Below are positions 17,201 through 22,705 of a stretch of DNA of 29,850 nt, piece after piece. Origin of the DNA: CAYJLW01 sp964370965. GTDB lineage: Bacteria; Actinomycetota; Acidimicrobiia; UBA2766. Position numbers and translations under genes: made by a program. The first letter of the stretch is position 1. Each line of letters begins with the position of its first letter. The stretch is from positions 1 through 29,850 of the forward strand of contig CAYJLW010000051.1 in NCBI GenBank assembly GCA_964370965.1. Direction: 5' to 3'. A model generated the notes under the pieces. That model was not told where the DNA came from, ran no database searches, and saw only the letters and a list, made by a program, of their open reading frames with translations.

Positions 17201-18229
17201 ACCGAGACGAGCATCGTCGCCGACGTGGTCTCCGAGACCCTCTCCTGGATGTTCTTCGGCGCCCGCGTGTACCGCGCCGAGGACGCGGGGGAGACCTCGT
17301 CGTCGGTGATCGCCTCGAACGCCGACCTCACCCTGAACCCGGTCCTGCCCGGCGTCCTCGTCCCTTCCCTGCCCGGCCTCGTGGGGAACTTCTGGCGCTA
17401 CATCTGGGGCAAGGCCCTCGCCCCCGCCGGGGACTACGGCTCCAGCGGGCCGGGGGCCGTCGAGGTGAGCACGGGGAGCGGCACGCTGTCGGGCGGGTCG
17501 TTCGAGACCTTCATCGCCGACAAGGGCGGCAACGCCCCGGACACCAACGACGCCGTGGGAACGGACGAGCTCGTGGGCACCTTGAGCGACGGCACCCGGG
17601 TCAACCTGCGCGCCGTCTTCGATCGCGAAGGTCACGTGGAGCTCTGGCTCGTGGGCGAGGTCGACTCCTCCGGCGGGCCCCCAGTTGCCCGTTTCGCCAA
17701 GAAGATCATGTCGGGCAAGAAATGCTTCGGCACCGAAGCCCAAGACGTCGTCCAGCTCCGCTTCGCGTACGACGCGTCCCTGGGCTCGGACGGGACGTTC
17801 CGCGTCAGCGGCGTCACAGGGTCGTGGCGCAGCGGGGCCGGCCCGGACGCGAGCGACTGGAAGGACCTCACCGGACTCCAACGGTCCCTGAAGTCGGCCT
17901 CGGTCCTGACGACCGGCACTCTCGTGTCGGACGCCTCGGGGAACATGGGCTGGCAGGCCACGACCGGACACGCCGGCATCTCCGGCGGCCCGGTGACCCC
18001 GGGCGGTGAGGTCTCCGTGTCGGTCCCGGCGACACCGGCGACGAGCGGGGGGTGCTACATCCTCCCCGGAGACGGCCGCCGCATCCAGACGGGCGGCGCG
18101 GAGTCCCGGGCCGTGACCTACACCCACCCCGGGAGCTACCGGGTTCTCGTCGTCTGCTACGGGCCCAAGGCCGCCCGGGCGGGCCTCGTCTGGGACGCGG
18201 GCACCGTTTGGGTCATGGGAGGAGGCTGA
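8207..18229 (+). CDS. Giant secreted repeat protein of unknown function
   Basis: Start GTG 8207 has AGGAA six bases upstream and lies downstream of the promoter; 3340 residues. I do not recognise the family. Seen: a positive N-terminus then the hydrophobic ALWLGALAGFAALVTLVALG, ending AGA before VSIGG, which is a signal peptide. Asp-rich calcium-loop-like motifs follow: DVDGDGTPDLDG (106-117) and DVNGDGYTD (387-395). From about residue 470 to 2400 there are seven degenerate repeats, each opening with a Cys pair (Cys470, 725, 983, 1238, 1527, 1823, 2156). Residues about 3280-3340 (THPGSYRVLVVCYGP) resemble the end of a PKD domain. No LPXTG signal or C-terminal membrane segment is seen, so it is probably released or held non-covalently at the surface. 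Predicted mostly beta. It forms an operon with the next gene, 4 bases on. Adhesin, surface-layer or structural roles are guesses. Confidence 0.85.
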   Translation: MGCTAGLGERQRRGAPRALWLGALAGFAALVTLVALGRPAGAVSIGGALCPIGGATNSLDARDSLIDLGHSTVGVELAPEGGATTPVAVVSPWVDMADLSLRFGLDVDGDGTPDLDGRLRVRFFVAFRFGAGGITWQHWAVRHMRNQGWHIPDVLASEYGRSYPGNPVLAGLMDWFSKYFLELTLTRSSAPTAAEVPRGRLTLAFRLARVLGGTREYSFSVDTSAAGGPPGEPTPWPARTQVGVFVDLAPVTSLVSDWHFLTAVGLRTADAAGTEIPWDGIGVGVRVADLKEISVSYENPGAPGAKVGFPGDMAVALEHTCSPATGLGADLVVSHQPPPGGATPARAVARLETVDTGGERAMYLRAGLADPARVVGVRLTQTGAAGDVNGDGYTDFATDRLLARRSPDAPTRLTAVLESLDQTGDPSADVYMALDATLSPRLTADLTGTPVPGPGGTVTKDMAVTEIRACDDEWLSPACSASLDSVADARVNLSNVVPPDVGEPPLVFPELSPLPVELGRPLPDRHVRADFDGPAGTFGVGADLAGVRRVRVDMTGGDLGVTAATNGDDDPVGIEAHRVSDDGTSTLTEQGVLERLPEDLTATVDPQDVLGDGDPIGVSWVLSEAVDAHTAVEHAAIGPDARLTHALAHTTLPESSRLSLALDAATDPHRASWTASGATPVDVGITTRAATAGSPTFWLHADAVFPPAFAATWTDSGDHAGFDACNPVPTCGDLDLDAVLGETLVRDSGYWAVAEGFHGFGLAPAELVVTSASHFTPASSDFVDVEGDLPGREWEAGAALTGIQQVSYDQNAAGDTSVALRNAHTGPVGFEASVLTASAALEVWGVLAARPVTATVSWNAVGAPTWLEWALSSGSGAAVAAHTLTPDADLGLRRTSLAAWLGTGTGLSDGIPATARLDTGMAGRSLRWRAGSPAKVDLGASTDGRNFSGDPTVIWAHLRGDVPSFVDADWAEPPTTEFSATTCEGGECDPAAVEVEGGMDHGREVGLWPVTDTFESLGPLPGVLAATAGSHFLPAPSQFARVQGDLVHDPWWAAGKLAALEEISFRSDPATASYTVDVGTPGGGQLGLDADVTFPGDTSRHVEAWGALASLPSRVSVRHAGAEGETQWRADTATPVGFAATYTAAGAGVDTVATAAGWLDPLPGNGVGAAGPATSVAVAESVPGERVLTWESPASTPVDAGFSVRSAPAPVAWGHVRATLGVRATASVRADRTTFTTCEAGACDPVRPLRFRGGVDRTKTTGHWPLFSAFTDFATPAPPAEITATAADHFPVAADEFAKLDGSVPDGIWVAELHVSHLARAAVAETEGVESGKHERATAVLVERSPPPGGDPPHFGISVDHADAGTTDPRRHLTAWGVLARLPESLDVDIVRTEQVGGDRVDANLETGGERTGAALALTHRVTGDEPYAHTLAAALWLGTGDGAEDGLPAAAGLRLDPAAGDDTPLVEWQADTSTRADVGVSFQDGEMETDERLLWARLKATVPTHIRLFPRLGPDESLRGSRLVMCSELEMLAGCEGFEAEATIAHEGEGTAGHAGAGYWPLTEPLAPARAGYPSELDYTQPAHYVRVDADVDAAAERRDVRADMRTPAVEELAATFDLPDASRRIGLTGRALAPEGGGARLLLDATANYAAADGAHGDVDARVVFDDLPERVSVELTPPGGDSNPNVVTDVAWDDSGPAPVGVAVRGSFDANPTGGSDPARAVHGALVAHATVPTGATLRAHRGPTPLPTPGQALLLDWNAEASTPLDAAASWATDTDLTGTARVHGAHVVTVVPSVLRLLAVERPESGYLAGRTLGVAACTPALPVDLAVATGALGVSEAACGTLGVAGVYRTKAAVDGAASVGFWARDETPDAPGVAPDPLVSTQTGHMALPAPGSTDSVVARQSETQLLPTATRTEDDRLAKYSMTLSDLRHASYETTRDTSAGYPKDTRRSRLSTRTLIRPVVLDHTRTVRAPLGDTLRSDRAYGALADLPSDAEVTSETTERAGTGELDGRFTWDLDSRPVAGIAYDRTVDRLAVVANGLSEHTGYRMLRQAAGWVGTDTGPGMPSEGSLDATFTGNPATDATGRLTLTTPGQETALDAALATADWMPPAHSGSPWKTHARVQGTVPQRLEAFWRLSAAGDVRADLASCTSPAPETCPDEEQVRDVKIAVVHEPVPSWPTPPLSAPLGSFPYLADAVPADQDSLPAFGDPDWDGADFARYVRRQTPPYSSDPTAVRMEASGKLARLVSASFGRQRRSVSEVPLGTFDVCAAGSLAGNRLALRVYTEDQPEVSTGWGGFGLTYLNADVVRSVGGGPDALPFAVAAELNLPHLDDSAAPRGQWDLGADDAAALSGTPLAFFAQRPCDTAALTDHATDPVPVVDPSLVPPDAWHLVLIGMLRTGTPGGIDAVRDEARLDFDTPYFDTSDRSRLPALPLGESDPGLVDVGLLTEDYTYGVPGATARRGLQAALNWRVARAAVVGQPVVARCGVGSQEATAGPGVYDPVCTVARPAYDAEDRHHVAVHLRAVPPAGDALAKLSVTLVGDDLAATGTRSDGKYVTQHLYANAVPASFDLTADVVLRQRDGRAVVDARLDETAPSDGSLDKVVYRAWNDYGQLVGNARRQVVQLVPPPIRSTSSLPTPGDPNRWDVPTTLLVFDHVPGSLRARFDAWLGDGELREDRKFRDDRCFGSGPNFNIDWKTKGDTLRAVTQTSDSSTIAYATKTTGPLEDDTDFDALADEVDTWTPDAASRRPRSERELRSPYVHGRLDLGGLASGVQVDLGTYGTRLYGRAEGAPFERAFPEATGDDVTAARVRATVLGVVPAGVTGTLRALLPGMLLDQHEDVVKAGLRVFGIDACVDMDFPLELNLSGASSLDFVQSGANLRLGASPSGAASVHFREWFYSGAHAPDALADVATAGAYHWVHYVRMTVPRTLLDVGGILGDYMTWLHSLPGDPAGLAYGMASNAMIRNTYFLQRLDTFAPVEHVDGATVTETSIVADVVSETLSWMFFGARVYRAEDAGETSSSVIASNADLTLNPVLPGVLVPSLPGLVGNFWRYIWGKALAPAGDYGSSGPGAVEVSTGSGTLSGGSFETFIADKGGNAPDTNDAVGTDELVGTLSDGTRVNLRAVFDREGHVELWLVGEVDSSGGPPVARFAKKIMSGKKCFGTEAQDVVQLRFAYDASLGSDGTFRVSGVTGSWRSGAGPDASDWKDLTGLQRSLKSASVLTTGTLVSDASGNMGWQATTGHAGISGGPVTPGGEVSVSVPATPATSGGCYILPGDGRRIQTGGAESRAVTYTHPGSYRVLVVCYGPKAARAGLVWDAGTVWVMGGG
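9614..15600 (+). repeat. Seven degenerate protein repeats of about 255-330 residues
   Basis: Units open at 9614, 10379, 11153, 11918, 12785, 13673 and 14672; the end of the last is approximate. Recurring parts, in order: a Cys pair (CNPVPTC, CEGGECDP, CEAGACDP, CTSPAPETC), then GYW-L or GHWPL, then SHF-P---F--V-GDL, then WG-LA-LP (VWGVLAARP, AWGALASLP, AWGVLARLP, AYGALADLP), then AAWLGTGTG--DG-P, then W-A---TPVD-G (LTWESPASTPVDAG, ASWTASGATPVDVG). The units are too diverged to be DNA repeats. Units 5-7 are longer and less regular. Confidence 0.75.
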
Positions 18230-18233
18230 GGCG

Positions 18234-19901
18234 ATGACTCTGCGTGACAGGCCCCCAGGGCCCCGGAGGCGGCTGTGGGTCGTCCTCGGCGCCGTTCTCG
18301 TGCTCTCGACGACCCTCGCGGCACCGGCGGGAACTCCGGTGTCCGCCGCCACCGGGCCGGAGGCCGCCTGCAGCGCCAGCCCCGACAACCTCGCCGGGGT
18401 CGCGGGCCCCGTGCTCCTCGACGGCGCCGCCACCACCCCCGGCGACGCGGACGTCGTGAGCTACTCGTGGTCCTACTGGGACCCCTACATGCGCCAGCGC
18501 GTGCATCTCGGCGCCGGACCCGCCCTGGCGTACACGTTCCCGGAGAACAACCAGTACGAGATCGCCCTCCACGTCAGGGACGCCGCCGGCCTCGAGGACA
18601 CCTGCCATGTGATGGTCTGGTACGCGCCCGCCGGGGACCCGCCCACCCTGCGGGGCGTCCCGGGCGCCATGCCCTCACCCCGCGACCCGGCCGACGACCA
18701 CGCCCCCCCCACGGGGGACTGCTACCCCGAGTACACCGAGGGCGACCTCTACCACGTCCGGTGGGGGGCGAGCGGATGGGACCTCGGCGGGGGAGACGTG
18801 AGAGTGCGCATCGAAGCCCTCGACCCCGTGGCCGACGTCCTGCACAGCTCGGAGACCGCCCCGGGAGAGTCCCCCGAGGGCGAGCTCCTCGTGGACTACC
18901 TGCCCGGCCCCCACCCCTCCGTGTTCCGCTACGTCACCGCCCGCCTCCACGTCTGGGACGAAGAGGACGAGCACTACACGACGACGTGCTTCGCGTCCCT
19001 CCCCAACGAGGCGTTCGCCGTGGGACCGACCGAGGACGACGACATCCGCCCCGACCCCACGTGCGAGGTGGCCCCGACCGGCGGCCGGGCTCCCCTCGAG
19101 GTGGTCTTCAAGGGCCGGGCGGAGCACCCCCTCGGTCTTCTCGCCGGCTGGGGCGTCAGCTTCGTCGATCCCGTCGCCCCCGACTCGGGCCTCGGGGGGC
19201 CCGTGCGCCTCGCCTACAGCGGCGCCGTCGAGGGTCCCTTCGTCGTGAAGCACAGGTTCCGCAAGCCGGGCACGTTCGGGGTCGGCTTCCTGAACGTCGA
19301 CACCGACGGCGACGCCAACATCGTCATCTGCGCCATGGTGACGACGACCAGGGAGCTCGTGCTCTCCTGGCCCGACATGCCCGACGGCATCGAAGCGGCA
19401 GCCCGGCCCGCATACCGGGAGACCGAGGACACGATGGAGATCCGGGCGATCCTGGGCGACAGCGAGTCGAACGTGCTCGACGCCGGTGTCCACGTCGGAT
19501 TCGAGATCGTGAGCGACTCGCCGAACGGCCTCATGGACCCCTCCACCTACTACGACACGCTCGAGGAGGGCGGCCTCGAACTCCGCTGCCGGGAGGGCCT
19601 CGCGGGCACCTGCATCACCGACGCGGACGGCAGCGTCGTGCTCGAGTACAGCTCCCCGTTCCGGGGACCCGACGTGATCTCCGACGACGTGGTGCGCATC
19701 TTCGAGGACCTCGACGCCGACGGCCGCCACGACGACGGCGAGTCCTACGACGTGGTCCGGGTGACCTGGCGGCCGCGGGCCTGCGACGCGGAGGGCTGTG
19801 GCTGCATCGACGTGGCGAGCCTGTTCCGCAAGGTCCTCGTGTACGAGGGCGAGGAGTCCGACGTCTCCCGTTCCTCGTTCGAACCCGACGAGATCGGCTG
19901 A
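18234..19901 (+). CDS. Secreted PKD/Ig-like domain protein
   Basis: ATG 18234 is preceded by GGAGG, which lies in the last codons of the giant gene; 555 residues. Seen: an Arg-rich N-terminus and the hydrophobic LWVVLGAVLVLSTTLAAPAG, a signal peptide. A PKD-like domain follows (about 46-125) with YSWSYWDP, ALAYTFPENNQYEIALHVRD and Cys residues at either end. A second PKD-like segment begins at PTCEVAPTGGRAPLEVVF and ends in HRFRKPGTFGVGFLNVDTDG. The C-terminal third resembles a bacterial Ig-like (Big-1) domain, GTCITDADGSVVLEYSSP. No anchor is visible. Being 4 bases behind the giant gene, it is very probably co-translated and may bind the same surface or polymer. PKD domains usually mediate protein-protein or carbohydrate contacts. 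Function otherwise unknown. Confidence 0.82.
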   Translation: MTLRDRPPGPRRRLWVVLGAVLVLSTTLAAPAGTPVSAATGPEAACSASPDNLAGVAGPVLLDGAATTPGDADVVSYSWSYWDPYMRQRVHLGAGPALAYTFPENNQYEIALHVRDAAGLEDTCHVMVWYAPAGDPPTLRGVPGAMPSPRDPADDHAPPTGDCYPEYTEGDLYHVRWGASGWDLGGGDVRVRIEALDPVADVLHSSETAPGESPEGELLVDYLPGPHPSVFRYVTARLHVWDEEDEHYTTTCFASLPNEAFAVGPTEDDDIRPDPTCEVAPTGGRAPLEVVFKGRAEHPLGLLAGWGVSFVDPVAPDSGLGGPVRLAYSGAVEGPFVVKHRFRKPGTFGVGFLNVDTDGDANIVICAMVTTTRELVLSWPDMPDGIEAAARPAYRETEDTMEIRAILGDSESNVLDAGVHVGFEIVSDSPNGLMDPSTYYDTLEEGGLELRCREGLAGTCITDADGSVVLEYSSPFRGPDVISDDVVRIFEDLDADGRHDDGESYDVVRVTWRPRACDAEGCGCIDVASLFRKVLVYEGEESDVSRSSFEPDEIG

Positions 19902-20049
19902 GAGACGCGCCCCGCCGGTGGTGGGACGACGAGAGGCGCCGGCCATGCGTCCGGGACCACACCCGCCCGCCGGCACCGCCCCCCCTCCGGCGTCGCTCAT
20001 CCCGGCCTCCTCGAGGCCGATTGCGTGGTGACGGGTCCCCCTCCTCAGG

Positions 20050-20055
20050 TACTGT
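20050..20055 (+). promoter_or_regulatory. -10 box for a leaderless UbiB-family message
   Basis: TACTGT lies 6 bases before ATG 20062, so transcription should begin at or next to the start codon. No ribosome site precedes the ATG. The gap 19902-20061 otherwise shows no gene. Confidence 0.55.
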
Positions 20056-20061
20056 GACTGA

Positions 20062-21402
20062 ATGGCCATTCACCCCAGCTCGGACGACGCCGCCCACGTG
20101 GTGACGGGACGGTTGCGGCGCCGGTACCGCCTCCTGGGCACATCGGCCCGCGCCGGCCTCCGCACGACGGGCGCCAAGGTGCGCTCGCGTTTCGTCGCCC
20201 GCCACCGCCGCGAGGGGATCGTCGGGGCCGCCCGGATCCGCTCCGCCGAGGACGCCGCCGCCACCCTCGGCCAGATGAAGGGGGTCGTCATGAAGATGGG
20301 CCAGATGGCCTCCTTCGTGGCCGCCGCCCTGCCCGAGGAGGTCCGCGGCCAGCTCGCCGTCCTTCAGCAGGACGCTCCCCCGATGACCTGGGAGCTCGCC
20401 CACGACCAGATCGAGCGCGAGCTCGGCCGCCGTCCGGAGAAGGTCTTCAAGCGCATCGAGCGCACCCCGGCGGCAGCGGCGTCGATCGGCCAAGTGCACC
20501 GGGCGACCCTGCGTGACGGACGCCACGTCGCCGTCAAGGTGCAGTACCCCCGGGTGGACGAGGCGATCATGGCGGACCTCGACAACGCCGGCCTCCTCAA
20601 GATGTTCCTGAAGCGCCTGGCGCCCGGCATCGACCTCGACCCCTTCGTCGAGGAGTTCCGCGAGCGGGTCACCGAGGAGCTCGACTACGCCGTCGAGGCC
20701 GCCAACCAGGAGCACTTCCGCGAGGCCTGGGCCGGCGACCCCGTCATAGTGGTGCCGGCCGTCGTCCCCGAGCTCTCCACGCGACGGGTGCTCGTCACCG
20801 AGTGGTACGACGGCGCCCGCTTCGACGAGAAGTGGGACGCCCCCCAGGCCGAGAAGGACCGCATCGGCACCACGCTGTACTCCTACGTGCAGCACTGCGT
20901 CGCCCGCCTGGGAGCGTTCAACGGCGACCCCCACCCGGGCAACTACATATTCCTGCGCGACGGGCGCATCGTCCTCCTCGACTTCGGCTGCGTGAAGCGC
21001 CTCGACCCCGCCGTCCTCGCCGGCCAGCGGGCGATCACGCGGGCTGTTCAGGACGCCGACGCCCCCGGCCTCAAGGCCGCCCTCGTGGGCTCGGGGTACA
21101 CGCGCCCCGACGACCCGGTCCCCGCCGAGGACCTCTACGAGTTCATGCAGGGCTTCTTCGCGCCCATCGCCGCCGACCGTCCGTACCGCTACGCCGGCGA
21201 CGAAGGCCGCGGGGTGATGATGCGCCTCCTCGCCCGGGGGGGCGACTTCGCCGAGACCCGCGAGTCCGTCACGCTGCCCGGGGACCTCTTCTTCCTCATG
21301 CGCCTCAACGCCGGCCTCGGAGCCATCCTCGGCCGTCTCGAGGCGGAGGCGAACTGGTACCGCCTCCACGCCGACGCCTGGGACCGCTCCCCCACCCGTT
21401 GA
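20062..21402 (+). CDS. ABC1/UbiB (AarF) family atypical kinase-like protein
   Basis: 446 residues. Seen: the family signature K78-M-G-Q in VVMKMGQM, the Ala-rich loop AAAASIGQVHRA replacing the kinase glycine-rich loop, VAVKVQYP with the ATP-binding Lys, ELDYAVEAANQ, the catalytic-loop NGDPHPGNYIF and the metal-binding LLDFGCVK. Members are ATPases or kinases; the best known, UbiB/COQ8, supports quinone or other prenyl-lipid biosynthesis at the membrane. Actinobacteria usually lack ubiquinone, so the lipid served here is unknown. No C-terminal membrane hairpin is obvious. The ATG is fixed by a -10 box just upstream (leaderless). A TetR gene follows after 84 bases with its own promoter. Confidence 0.92.
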   Translation: MAIHPSSDDAAHVVTGRLRRRYRLLGTSARAGLRTTGAKVRSRFVARHRREGIVGAARIRSAEDAAATLGQMKGVVMKMGQMASFVAAALPEEVRGQLAVLQQDAPPMTWELAHDQIERELGRRPEKVFKRIERTPAAAASIGQVHRATLRDGRHVAVKVQYPRVDEAIMADLDNAGLLKMFLKRLAPGIDLDPFVEEFRERVTEELDYAVEAANQEHFREAWAGDPVIVVPAVVPELSTRRVLVTEWYDGARFDEKWDAPQAEKDRIGTTLYSYVQHCVARLGAFNGDPHPGNYIFLRDGRIVLLDFGCVKRLDPAVLAGQRAITRAVQDADAPGLKAALVGSGYTRPDDPVPAEDLYEFMQGFFAPIAADRPYRYAGDEGRGVMMRLLARGGDFAETRESVTLPGDLFFLMRLNAGLGAILGRLEAEANWYRLHADAWDRSPTR

Positions 21403-21444
21403 GCCCGGCGTGCCCCTGTGTCGCCCGCGGGCAGCCCCGCGGGC

Positions 21445-21470
21445 TATCGTTCTTGCACGGATGCTGCAAG
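21445..21470 (+). promoter_or_regulatory. Promoter and probable operator of the TetR gene
   Basis: -10 TATCGT (21445-21450) is followed at once by the inverted repeat CTTGCA (21452-21457), 7 bases, TGCAAG (21465-21470). The repeat covers the expected transcription start, so a dimer bound there would block initiation; autoregulation by the TetR protein is inferred. Two copies of CCGCGGGC lie just upstream. Confidence 0.55.
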
Positions 21471-21486
21471 TGGGGACGGGTTCACC

Positions 21487-22113
21487 ATGGCCGACGGGAC
21501 GTCCACGACAACCGAGGAACCCCCGGGGCCGGCGCGCCCCGACGGCCGCACGGCCCGGGCGATCCGCACCCGTGAGGCCGTCGTGGAGGCGCTCCTCGGC
21601 CTCATCGAGGACGGCAACCTCCGCCCCACCGCCCACCAGATAGCCGAACGCGCCGGCGTCTCGCTGCGCTCGGTGTTCCAGCACTTCAGCGACCTCGACA
21701 CCCTCTTCTCCCTGGCGGCGAAACGCCACATCGAGCGCTACTCCGTCATGCTGGAGCCGATCCCGGCGGGCCTCTCCCTCACAGAACGGGTCGACGCCCT
21801 CGTCACCCAGCAGGGCCGGCTCTTCGAGGCCGTCACGCCCGTGCGCCGGGCCGCGACGCTCATGGAGCCGTTCTCCGAGGAGATCCTCTCCCACGTGCGC
21901 CGCGGCCAGCAGACCGTTCGGGCGCTGGCATCCCATCTCTTCGAGGAGGAGCTCGCCGCCCTCGACGAGGCCGACCGGCGCACCACCCTCGACGCCCTCG
22001 CCGCCGTGTCGTCCTGGAACTTCTGGGACACGCTGCGTCGGCTGCAGGACCTCTCGGTGGCCCGGGCGCAGGACGCGCTCCGGCGCCTCTTCCTGTCACT
22101 GCTGGGCGGCTGA
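21487..22113 (+). CDS. TetR-family transcriptional regulator
   Basis: ATG 21487 follows GGGGACGG and lies downstream of the promoter and operator; 208 residues. An upstream in-frame GTG (21418) is rejected because it precedes the -10 box. Seen: a disordered N-terminus, then the TetR helix-turn-helix, IRTREAVVEALLGLIEDG, HQIAERAGVSLRSVFQHF and SDLDTLFSLA (about 25-75), and an all-helical C-terminal ligand-binding region including ALAAVSSWNFWDTLRR. Ligand and targets cannot be told. It may control itself and perhaps the UbiB-like gene before it or the membrane protein gene converging on it. Confidence 0.9.
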   Translation: MADGTSTTTEEPPGPARPDGRTARAIRTREAVVEALLGLIEDGNLRPTAHQIAERAGVSLRSVFQHFSDLDTLFSLAAKRHIERYSVMLEPIPAGLSLTERVDALVTQQGRLFEAVTPVRRAATLMEPFSEEILSHVRRGQQTVRALASHLFEEELAALDEADRRTTLDALAAVSSWNFWDTLRRLQDLSVARAQDALRRLFLSLLGG

Positions 22114-22124
22114 CAGGGCCGGGA

Positions 22125-22152
22125 CCCCGCGTCGGACGGGGCTCAGACCCCG
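22125..22152. terminator. Short GC hairpins between convergent genes
   Basis: CCCCG (22125-22129), CGGGG (22137-22141) and CCCCG (22148-22152) can form either of two 5-bp hairpins. They lie where the TetR gene and the small membrane protein gene converge, and could end transcription in both directions. The arms are short. Confidence 0.3.
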
Positions 22153-22637
22153 ACGTCGGCCGGCCGGGGCAGGAGACCGTCGTCGCCGACGGGCAGCGAG
22201 CGGTACGCCGACTCGGCGAAGTACGCCATCGCCCCCACGGTGAGGCCGTCGTAGGCGGACACGGCGGCGAAGAAGGGGTGCTTCGTGCGCCGCCACACGA
22301 AGAGGAACCCGATGCTGGAGAGGGACTTCAGCACGAGCAGCGCCGGCAGGACCGGGCGGAACCGGCGCAGGTTGAGCTGCAACATGAGGCACATGGCGCC
22401 CAGGGTGGCGACGTTGCCGGCGCCCAGGATCCACCAGATGTAGCCGTCCTCCCGGCCCGGGAGCTCCGGGTGGCCGAAGCGCTCGCCCATCTTCCGGGCC
22501 CGCTCGGCCGTGCCGTCGCGGTCGAGGTAGTAGGTGGCCGCCGGGACGAGGAAGTTCACCGTGAGGAACCCGTACACGAGCTGGAAGTTCCGGTACTTCC
22601 TGTCGGGCTGGCGCCAGAAGCGCCGGAGCATCTCCAT
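22143..22637 (-). CDS. Small multi-pass membrane protein of unknown function
   Basis: ATG 22637 (MEMLRRFWRQPD); 164 residues. Seen: three or four hydrophobic segments, NFQLVYGFLTVNFLVPAATYY (about 19-38), YIWWILGAGNVATLGAMCLML, VLPALLVLKSLSSIGFLFVW and AVSAYDGLTVGAMAYFAES. Short charged loops separate them, and RRFWRQPDRKYR should keep the N-terminus in the cytosol. I do not recognise the family. The start is supported by TAGCCT 8 bases upstream (leaderless) and by a hairpin cutting it off from the GMC gene before it. Confidence 0.75.
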   Translation of the reverse strand: MEMLRRFWRQPDRKYRNFQLVYGFLTVNFLVPAATYYLDRDGTAERARKMGERFGHPELPGREDGYIWWILGAGNVATLGAMCLMLQLNLRRFRPVLPALLVLKSLSSIGFLFVWRRTKHPFFAAVSAYDGLTVGAMAYFAESAYRSLPVGDDGLLPRPADVGV

Positions 22638-22645
22638 GGGCGCCC

Positions 22646-22651
22646 AGGCTA
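22646..22651 (-). promoter_or_regulatory. -10 box for a leaderless membrane-protein message
   Basis: TAGCCT on the minus strand is 8 bases before ATG 22637 and lies just past the large hairpin. No -35 was recognised, and its place would fall inside the hairpin arm. Confidence 0.45.
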
Positions 22652-22653
22652 GG

Positions 22654-22705
22654 CGACTTTGGAGGCTCACCCCGCACGTCCGTGCGGTGTGAGCCTCCAA
22701 AGTCG
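22654..22705 (-). terminator. Long near-perfect hairpin, likely terminator of the GMC gene
   Basis: Two 25-base arms (22654-22678 and 22681-22705) are complementary at 24 of 25 positions with only 2 bases between them. It starts directly after the GMC stop codon (22708-22706). No U-tract follows. Unusually long for a terminator; it could instead be a dispersed palindromic element. Confidence 0.65.
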
